Assembly: GCA_023387715.1 (NCBI GenBank) | Contig: JAEWHQ010000104.1 | Span: 1-11,845, forward strand | Direction of reading: 5' to 3' | From: Pseudomonadota bacterium | Lineage (GTDB): Bacteria > Pseudomonadota > Alphaproteobacteria > Rhizobiales > Rhizobiaceae | DNA length: 11,845 bases | Shown: positions 5,362 to 10,819 of the stretch, piece by piece | Numbering within the stretch: the first letter of the stretch is position 1 | How the letters are laid out: each line of letters starts with the position of its first letter | Made by a program: the position numbers and the translations under genes | The notes under the pieces: model-generated | The model's database searches: none | What the model was told of the DNA's origin: nothing | The model's input: only the letters and a program-made list of their open reading frames with translations

Positions 5362-6962
5362 GCCTTTATATCCAAAACACATTCACGGGTTGACAGACGC
5401 TCAATATAAGCCTGCATAATTTCCAGCACAGTTTTAAACTTCTGTGCCAGCGGCGTGTCATCAATCTCCCCTACCCGCGCCATCCAGTTTTGATAAAGCG
5501 CTATGCGTAACTGCGGAATAAATTCAAACGCCAGATCAGCCGCTTTACGCAAGCGATACCAATCCTGACAAAAAACCATCAGTGGTAAATCTTCGCCATC
5601 AAAGGAGTTGTCCTCAGCCCAAAGCAACTGTGCCAATCCGGCAAAATTGCTGGCTTCGACAAAGCTGCGCATATCCTGCGGCCATTCCCGCGGGAAATAA
5701 CGTGCCACCACCAAGTCGCATAAATGGTGATCCATAAATGTGCCGAAATCCGGCGCTTGGGCTGCCTGATTAAGCGGCTCACCAAGCTTTTGCGCCTCGC
5801 TTTGATAGGCTGAAAAAGCCACATCAAAACCCGTAGCCTTAGCCAGAGACAATGTGCGCATATGCAATTTGTCGCCGTCGATCTCAAGCATCTTCATCGC
5901 TGGCGCATAACCAACAGTGGATGGCACCGCGATATTATAAAACCCGTGCGAACCATGTTGAAAAAATGCCGTGTCATTGACATGCAAATGGCCGGAAAGA
6001 TGAAGCCCCACCCCGGTGGCAGCAAATTTTCTGGCCACTTGCGCACCCGGATCACGCCGTGCCAAACCAACTGAGCCAAAAAGAGCACGCTCTTTTGCAG
6101 CCGTTCCGGCCAAAGGGTCGAGCGCCGGATAATGCGAAAACGCAATCAGCTTTTTGCCCGATGCACGCGCACGTCCGGCAACATCCTGCATCCAATCCAG
6201 CAAATAGCTGCGTGATTGCAGCAAAGCCGGCCAGCCGCCATTGGTCGGATCGATAAAGGCGAACGGATCGGTAAAATCCGTTGTATCATTTTTGGGTACG
6301 CAAATATTAACATCCAAAGATAGTATCCAAAGCCCTTCAACCGGCTCCACCAGATAAGATGCATCCAGAAGCGCGCATTCGCGTGTGCCATCAGCGCTTT
6401 TTACGCTTTTATAACGGCTGACATAATCAGGATTAAGCCCGAATGGTGTTTCCCAATAAATATCGCGCTCATCCGGCATAAAGCCAAGATCAGGCATCAG
6501 GCGCAATGCCTCTTCTGTGCCGAGTGTCGCCATCTCCGCAATCGATAAAGCATCATCACCGGCTGCAACCGGCGCACTATCCAAAATAATCCGTGCGCCA
6601 TCATTGGCGACAAATTCCTTGCGCTGCGGACGACCATCAAGCGCATAAAAATCATGATTACCAGGCGTTGCAAAATATCGAAGCCCGAAGCGGGACGCAT
6701 AATCGCGCAACATAGCCAATGCCGCTTCAATATTATGGCGCTGGCCGTCATCGGTGAGATCACCCGGAATGATCACCAGCTTGGCATCTTCACGCACAGC
6801 CCTGTCCAAAGCTGCCCGTAAAGCCGGTGCGCTTTCATTGAAAACGCGGGTGGAATTGGCTGTATCCTGATAGCTGCGGCAAGCACGCTTTAAGCCGGAG
6901 CCCTGCGGCTGCCATTCAGCGTCATGAAAATGCGGATCGGCAATCACAGCAAGACGAAACAT
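5358..6962 (-). CDS. Calcineurin-like metallophosphoesterase
   Basis: A dinuclear-metal phosphohydrolase of 534 residues, probably cytoplasmic as no signal peptide is seen. All signature motifs are present in order: ADPHFHD at 8-14 (D9, H11), GDLTDDG at 67-73 (D68), GNHDF at 101-105 (N102, H103), SHYP at 276-279 (H277) and GHLH at 324-327 (H325, H327). About 170 extra C-terminal residues are helical and unassigned. Substrate is unknown; phosphodiesters are common for the fold, and the adjoining phosphomonoesterases suggest it opens a diester first. The ATG at 6962 is preferred to an upstream in-frame start at 7016 because the catalytic strand begins right there and AAAGG lies seven to eight bases ahead. 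It is the last gene of the minus-strand series and shares TTAA at its stop with the convergent regulator. Confidence 0.9.
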   Translation of the reverse strand: MFRLAVIADPHFHDAEWQPQGSGLKRACRSYQDTANSTRVFNESAPALRAALDRAVREDAKLVIIPGDLTDDGQRHNIEAALAMLRDYASRFGLRYFATPGNHDFYALDGRPQRKEFVANDGARIILDSAPVAAGDDALSIAEMATLGTEEALRLMPDLGFMPDERDIYWETPFGLNPDYVSRYKSVKSADGTRECALLDASYLVEPVEGLWILSLDVNICVPKNDTTDFTDPFAFIDPTNGGWPALLQSRSYLLDWMQDVAGRARASGKKLIAFSHYPALDPLAGTAAKERALFGSVGLARRDPGAQVARKFAATGVGLHLSGHLHVNDTAFFQHGSHGFYNIAVPSTVGYAPAMKMLEIDGDKLHMRTLSLAKATGFDVAFSAYQSEAQKLGEPLNQAAQAPDFGTFMDHHLCDLVVARYFPREWPQDMRSFVEASNFAGLAQLLWAEDNSFDGEDLPLMVFCQDWYRLRKAADLAFEFIPQLRIALYQNWMARVGEIDDTPLAQKFKTVLEIMQAYIERLSTRECVLDIKA

Positions 6963-7039
6963 CAGACAACCTTTGCAACGAACAAAACAAGCGCCTTGAA
7001 AACATGGCATCTGCACCCCGCAGATGCCATCAAAATCAT

Positions 7040-7657
7040 TTAAGAATGCGCGGCAATATCATCTTCGATCATACGCGCCCAACGTGCCGTGCGCTCTGCT
7101 GCTTCAATCAACATCGGCTTTGGCGTTTCATGCCATTCATCGGGATGCAGTTCGCGCTTGCGGCGCACATGGTTGATCGCATCTTCCAAAGTCGGAAATT
7201 CTTCACGCAATTGCATATGCAGATAAAGCGCAACCAGCACCACCGAGCGGGAGCGACCAGCGCGGCAATTAACCAGCACATTGCCACGTTCACGCATCGG
7301 ATAAGAGGCTTTCTCGGGTAAAATCTGATCCAGCGCACCTTTAAGCTGGAAATACCCCGCCAGCATCATGGTTTGCGGGTTTCCTGGCCCGTCCACAATG
7401 CCAAGCTTGTAATAACGGATGGGAGCCGCACCAAATTCCACACCCATTGTGGCATCCGGTGCAGCTTCTCCCACATAGTTGAAGTCCAGATTAACCGCGC
7501 AATTAAGCACAGTCGAAATGCCGTGCTCCTTTAAAAGTGCAACATTGGATGCGCCTTCCCGACCACCGACATAAAGATCAACCCCATAACCCGGCAGATT
7601 TTTATAAATCGGGCTGATAACAGGACGATCATAGTGACGTGTTGGTTTATCATTCAT
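7040..7657 (-). CDS. Dual-specificity / tyrosine-type cysteine phosphatase
   Basis: The 205-residue protein carries the CX5R phosphate-binding loop NCRAGRSRS at residues 130-138, with nucleophile C131 and arginine R137. The histidine usually just before the cysteine is asparagine here. D89 in GIVDGPGN is the likely general acid. The N-terminal PGYGVDLYVGGREGASNVALLKEHGISTVLN matches the entry strands of dual-specificity phosphatases. Proteins of this fold act on phosphoproteins, but also on inositol phosphates (PTEN, myotubularin, bacterial cysteine phytases) and RNA caps. Placement between a metallophosphoesterase (77 bases on) and two inositol-monophosphatase-like proteins argues for a small-molecule substrate, though this is inference. 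The ATG at 7657 lacks a strong ribosome site; AAGGGGAT is present but somewhat distant. Confidence 0.85.
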   Translation of the reverse strand: MNDKPTRHYDRPVISPIYKNLPGYGVDLYVGGREGASNVALLKEHGISTVLNCAVNLDFNYVGEAAPDATMGVEFGAAPIRYYKLGIVDGPGNPQTMMLAGYFQLKGALDQILPEKASYPMRERGNVLVNCRAGRSRSVVLVALYLHMQLREEFPTLEDAINHVRRKRELHPDEWHETPKPMLIEAAERTARWARMIEDDIAAHS

Positions 7658-7695
7658 ATCTTACACTTATCCCCTTAATTTCATGCAGAGCAGTT

Positions 7696-8532
7696 TCAGG
7701 CCTGCATTAACAGATCGGCACTTTCGAGAATTTCAATGCGGCTGGCTTTTGAAAGATAAGTAGCAACGGCAGGCGTTACCGCCAGCACCGGCGCGCCATT
7801 CATCAAACCACCAAGCGACAAAAACGGCCCAGTCACACCACCTGCCTCACGCACCAGCAAAAGTCCGGCCAGACAATCCCATGAATTCATGTGCAATTCA
7901 GCGTAACCATCACTGCGCCCGTCGGCGACATAGGCCAAAGCCAGCGCACCCGATGCACCCCGGCGCACATTACTGCCGGCATTGAGCAGATCAGTGAGTG
8001 TGCGCAGGTAATGCTCTTGCGGCACGCGGTTCGACCATCCCAGCTCAAAACTGGTGGCACTGATATTGCTGGTTGCCGAGACATGGATAGGCTGACCGTT
8101 TTTAAACGCGCCCTGCCCTTTGCGAGCAAAATAAAGTTCATCCAAAGCCGGATTAATAATCACGCCAAACTGCACCTCGCCTCCCGCTATAAAGGCAATG
8201 GAAATGCAAAAATGCGGGATGGAGCGGGCAAAATTGGCGGTACCGTCAATCGGATCAACCACCCATGCAATATCTCCCGGCGTACCGCCGGTTTCTTCAC
8301 CTAGAAAACCGTCTTCAGCAAAATTTTCGACCAAACGCTCTTTGATGTGACGCTCGACTTTACCGTCTGTTTCAGTCAGAAAATCCTGCGGGCCTTTCAT
8401 GGAAAAAGGCTGCCCCTGCTGACGCTGAAAACCTTCCAAAGCTAATGCTGCCGCACTTTGTGCCAATTGAACACAAAAATCAGCACGACGATCAATCTCG
8501 GCATCGTCAAGATATTGAACTGTAACAGTCAT
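7696..8532 (-). CDS. Inositol-monophosphatase family protein A
   Basis: A Mg2+-dependent phosphomonoesterase of the IMPase/FBPase/HisN superfamily, 278 residues, cytoplasmic. Metal-site motifs are complete: GEE at 78-80, DPIDGT at 93-98 and SWD at 217-219, with the typical TETD at 53-56. Family members hydrolyse inositol phosphates, histidinol phosphate, fructose bisphosphate or PAP; the sequence alone does not decide. The ATG at 8532 was chosen because the upstream extension to a TTG at 8583 lies within the inverted-repeat region and is unlike the family; GAAAG is a weak ribosome site. It follows a 150-base gap with candidate operators, so it may begin its own transcription unit with the cysteine phosphatase (38 bases on) and the metallophosphoesterase. 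Confidence 0.93.
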   Translation of the reverse strand: MTVTVQYLDDAEIDRRADFCVQLAQSAAALALEGFQRQQGQPFSMKGPQDFLTETDGKVERHIKERLVENFAEDGFLGEETGGTPGDIAWVVDPIDGTANFARSIPHFCISIAFIAGGEVQFGVIINPALDELYFARKGQGAFKNGQPIHVSATSNISATSFELGWSNRVPQEHYLRTLTDLLNAGSNVRRGASGALALAYVADGRSDGYAELHMNSWDCLAGLLLVREAGGVTGPFLSLGGLMNGAPVLAVTPAVATYLSKASRIEILESADLLMQA

Positions 8533-8568
8533 GGATAAGAAACTTTCAATGCATAAGGCTCGATAAAA

Positions 8569-8626
8569 TGTCAGATTGCACAAGTGTGCATTTCAAGTTG
8601 TAAGTTCAGTTCCTGGTAATCTGACA
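8569..8626. repeat. Inverted repeat, 9-base arms, in leader of phosphatase A
   Basis: TGTCAGATT at 8569-8577 and AATCTGACA at 8618-8626 are exact reverse complements 40 bases apart. They enclose most of the palindrome at 8576-8591. In a minus-strand transcript starting upstream, this would form a nine-pair stem ending 37 bases before the ATG at 8532. It could be a leader structure or two separated protein half-sites. Confidence 0.5.
8576..8591. promoter_or_regulatory. Candidate operator upstream of phosphatase A
   Basis: TTGCACAAGTGTGCAT contains the perfect arms TGCACA and TGTGCA around two bases and matches the palindrome at 4104-4119 at 13 of 16 positions. It is centred about 52 bases ahead of the ATG at 8532. 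A TTGAAA on the minus strand at 8596-8591 abuts it and could be a -35 element, which would put the dyad in the spacer; the matching -10 is poor. Confidence 0.5.
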
Positions 8627-8664
8627 CTTATGAACCCTGTTATGAATATTAAATCAACGCGGCA

Positions 8665-8684
8665 AATTGCACAGCTTTGCAATT
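8665..8684. promoter_or_regulatory. Candidate operator overlapping end of phosphatase B
   Basis: AATTGCACAGCTTTGCAATT has perfect 7-base arms around 6 bases. Its core, 8667-8682, matches the palindrome at 4104-4119 at 15 of 16 positions. It lies about 140 bases ahead of phosphatase A and touches the stop codon of phosphatase B. The centre is about 91 bases from that of the 8576 site, a spacing that could allow looping. Confidence 0.55.
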
Positions 8685-8697
8685 AACATTGCAAAGC
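8674..8697 (-). repeat. Strong stem-loop spanning the stop codon of phosphatase B
   Basis: GCTTTGCAAT at 8674-8683 and ATTGCAAAGC at 8688-8697 form a perfect ten-pair stem with a four-base loop that holds part of the TAA stop. On the minus-strand RNA no U-tract follows, so it is not a classical intrinsic terminator. It may stabilise or process the upstream mRNA. Its left arm is shared with the operator-like dyad at 8665-8684. Confidence 0.55.
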
Positions 8698-9531
8698 ACT
8701 TCTTTGTGCGGCAATTTCGTCTGCGATACGTGTGAGAACCGGATAATCAGCCCCTTGACCCGTGGCGACATAGGCAGGCATTTCAAAAATTCGGGAGCCT
8801 GTATTACCTGCGCTTAAATCATATGGCCGATATGTGCCGCCTGCTTTTTGTACGATCAAGATAGCTGCCGTCACATCCCATGAGTTCACGCTAAAACCTG
8901 CTGCCGCATCCACCCAGCCTGCTGCGACATGGGCAAGGCTCAAAGCAGCACTGCCAGGGCGGCGCAGCGTGGCATAAGTTTTGGTCAACTCGCCAAATCG
9001 TGCGAGAGCTTGCGCTTCGCCATCAATTTCAAAATCGCGGCTCACCGGATAACCGGTAATCAACACCGCCTGTTTTTCCTGACGCACAGCACGGCTCTGC
9101 ATTGGCTTGCCGTTTAACGTAGCGCCCTCCGTTGTTGCCTCAAACAGATTGCCGGTCACCGGATCAAGAATGGCACCAGCGACGATTTCATCGCCGATCA
9201 CCGCGCCAATCGAGACACACCAGAAAGCAAGCCCACGGGCAAAATTGGCAGTGCCGTCAATCGGGTCGACATACCAATGCACTTCGCCATCACCGGTTGA
9301 TCCACCTTCCTCGCCCATAAATGTGGAATCCGGCACTTCCTTGAAAATAAGATCGCGGATCATCGCCTCGGCACGCCGGTCATGTTCTGTCACCGGATCA
9401 TGGCGGTCACGTTTAAAATCCACATCCATCTGCGAGCGGAAAGCAGCCAATAAAGGCTCCCTCACTTTTTCCACTGCTCTGCGTGCAGTTTCGCCCAGCA
9501 ACCGGCTTTTGCCTGTCTGATGTGCGCTCAT
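8683..9531 (-). CDS. Inositol-monophosphatase family protein B
   Basis: A second Mg2+-dependent phosphomonoesterase of the IMPase superfamily, 282 residues, paralogous to A. Metal-site motifs are intact: GEE at 73-75, DPIDGT at 89-94 and SWD at 217-219, with PVTEHD at 46-51. Both A and B share DPIDGTANFAR, but they diverge in the substrate-contact region after residue 100 (SIPHF in A, GLAFW in B), so they may act on different phosphates or in sequence. HisN or SuhB function cannot be excluded. The ATG at 9531 is firm: GGAGG sits eight bases upstream. It follows the second binding-protein gene by 94 bases that include a hairpin, and ends in a stem-loop. Confidence 0.93.
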   Translation of the reverse strand: MSAHQTGKSRLLGETARRAVEKVREPLLAAFRSQMDVDFKRDRHDPVTEHDRRAEAMIRDLIFKEVPDSTFMGEEGGSTGDGEVHWYVDPIDGTANFARGLAFWCVSIGAVIGDEIVAGAILDPVTGNLFEATTEGATLNGKPMQSRAVRQEKQAVLITGYPVSRDFEIDGEAQALARFGELTKTYATLRRPGSAALSLAHVAAGWVDAAAGFSVNSWDVTAAILIVQKAGGTYRPYDLSAGNTGSRIFEMPAYVATGQGADYPVLTRIADEIAAQRSALQC

Positions 9532-9574
9532 ATCTTTGTCCTCCGGCTTCAGGCTTTCTAGCAGTTGTTTCCAT

Positions 9575-9606
9575 GCTGCCCGCCCTCATCTTGTCCCGCA
9601 GGCAGC
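9575..9606 (-). repeat. Hairpin between binding-protein gene and phosphatase B
   Basis: GCTGCC at 9575-9580 and GGCAGC at 9601-9606 pair perfectly around 20 bases, 20 bases behind the binding-protein stop. GC-rich hairpins directly behind periplasmic binding-protein genes often protect the mRNA 3' end and raise binding-protein output over later genes. No U-tract follows, so full termination is unlikely. Confidence 0.4.
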
Positions 9607-9625
9607 GCAGAAATTTTAACAGCCG

Positions 9626-10738
9626 TTATTTCTTGTAGTTTACACGCCAGAAATCCTGCCAGTCTTGGCGGGCATCCCAATCTTCAAGCGCTGTTGCAGG
9701 ATTGTAGCTGAGCACTTCATTCACATAAGCACCGATGCCTGATGGTTCATCAGCAGGCAATTTGACGGTTTTATTGGTGGAAATTTTTCCGTCTTCTGCC
9801 TGCGGTGCAATGCCTTCCGCAGTCAGCGCATAACGCATGAAAAGCTTGGCGGCATTCGGGCTGTTCGAGCCGCTCATGATCATACCCGCACCGGAATTCA
9901 TGAAGCCGATAAACGGATCAATGCCATGGCAAAGGCCGAGTGAATAACCGGCCTGATCATTATCGCGGAATTTTGCCGATGCGATAATGCCGACAAACGG
10001 GTCTTTCTGCCCAGGTGCAGCAACAGCCTGTGCAGCAGCAGCATCAGCATCAGTCAGCAATGGTGCATTGGCGGCAACGGCTGCAACCCATGCTTCAGTA
10101 GCGCTTTCAAATTTGGTTTCCAGCGGCTTGCCATAATGTTTTTCATAGGCTGCTTTGATGGCATCATCATTATAGCTGCGCATCTGGTTGAACCAGTCGG
10201 TATATGAAGGCTTGCCAAGCGGATCCTGCATGGCAAGCTTGCCCTTCCACTCAGCCTCTGTCAGCTGCCAGATATTGGTGATCGGGCATTTGTCATAAAG
10301 CTTGGTGTTATAGGCCAGCACATTGGCACTGTTGACGACGATCAGCGGGTTTTGGAACTGCTCCGGCACATCGCCTTTCAAATCTTCCGGCATCCATGAT
10401 TGTGCAAATTTCATCGGAATGAGCTGTGCCACAGCAGCAGGCACATCAGAAATAATAGAAACATCACCGCGCACATTGCCTGATTGCGCTTCACGGATAA
10501 TCATTTCCAGCTGTGCTGTAGCTTTTACCTTCTGGCCAACGGCTTTTACACCATAAAGCTTGCTGAAATTATCAGCCATTTCCACGATACGGCCAGTGCT
10601 GTCATAGACATTGATTGGCTCTTCTTTACGTGCCGCTTCAATCAGAGCATCCAGATCAAATTCCTCAGCCATGACTGCCGACGCACCGCTGACACCAAGC
10701 ATAACGCCTGCCATCAGAGACAAAATTTGCTTTTTCAT
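9626..10738 (-). CDS. Periplasmic solute-binding protein of an ABC transporter (copy 1)
   Basis: A 370-residue exported binding protein of the ferric/AfuA-like class (type 2 periplasmic-binding fold). The signal peptide starts MKKQILSLMAGVMLGVSG and cleavage is likely after AVMA at 21-24. The mature chain begins with a strand leading to VYDSTGR (44-50), the usual ligand-loop position. Exactly two cysteines remain, in YDKCP and LGLCHG, both conserved in copy 2, suggesting a disulfide. The class was first labelled iron-binding, but AfuA proteins bind sugar phosphates, and the phosphatase neighbours favour a phosphorylated ligand here. The ATG at 10738 has AAGGA seven bases ahead and begins a proper signal peptide; an in-frame GTG at 10753 lies inside that ribosome site. 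Copy 2 lies 81 bases upstream. Confidence 0.88.
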   Translation of the reverse strand: MKKQILSLMAGVMLGVSGASAVMAEEFDLDALIEAARKEEPINVYDSTGRIVEMADNFSKLYGVKAVGQKVKATAQLEMIIREAQSGNVRGDVSIISDVPAAVAQLIPMKFAQSWMPEDLKGDVPEQFQNPLIVVNSANVLAYNTKLYDKCPITNIWQLTEAEWKGKLAMQDPLGKPSYTDWFNQMRSYNDDAIKAAYEKHYGKPLETKFESATEAWVAAVAANAPLLTDADAAAAQAVAAPGQKDPFVGIIASAKFRDNDQAGYSLGLCHGIDPFIGFMNSGAGMIMSGSNSPNAAKLFMRYALTAEGIAPQAEDGKISTNKTVKLPADEPSGIGAYVNEVLSYNPATALEDWDARQDWQDFWRVNYKK

Positions 10739-10758
10739 CCTGCTATCCTTCACTTAAC

Positions 10759-10786
10759 GCCGGTGCATCTACATATGTTTGCCGGC
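10759..10786 (-). repeat. Short hairpin between the two binding-protein genes
   Basis: GCCGG at 10759-10763 and CCGGC at 10782-10786 pair around 18 bases that include the palindrome ACATATGT. The hairpin lies between the stop of copy 2 and the start of copy 1. Like the hairpin at 9575-9606 it could affect mRNA stability; the stem is only five pairs. Confidence 0.3.
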
Positions 10787-10819
10787 AGACGATTGATCGG
10801 AATTAACTGTGACTTATGC

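Noticed and set aside
6963..7016. N-terminal extension of the metallophosphoesterase to 7016
   Set aside because: The catalytic strand starts right after ATG 6962, which has its own AAAGG ribosome site; the extension has no domain content.
7891..8304. Plus-strand reading frame opposite phosphatase A, and similar frames opposite other genes
   Set aside because: They are antisense shadows of strongly supported genes with no ribosome site or family resemblance.
8533..8583. N-terminal extension of phosphatase A to TTG 8583
   Set aside because: The added residues are unlike IMPase N-termini and fall within the inverted-repeat region; ATG 8532 gives the normal family length.
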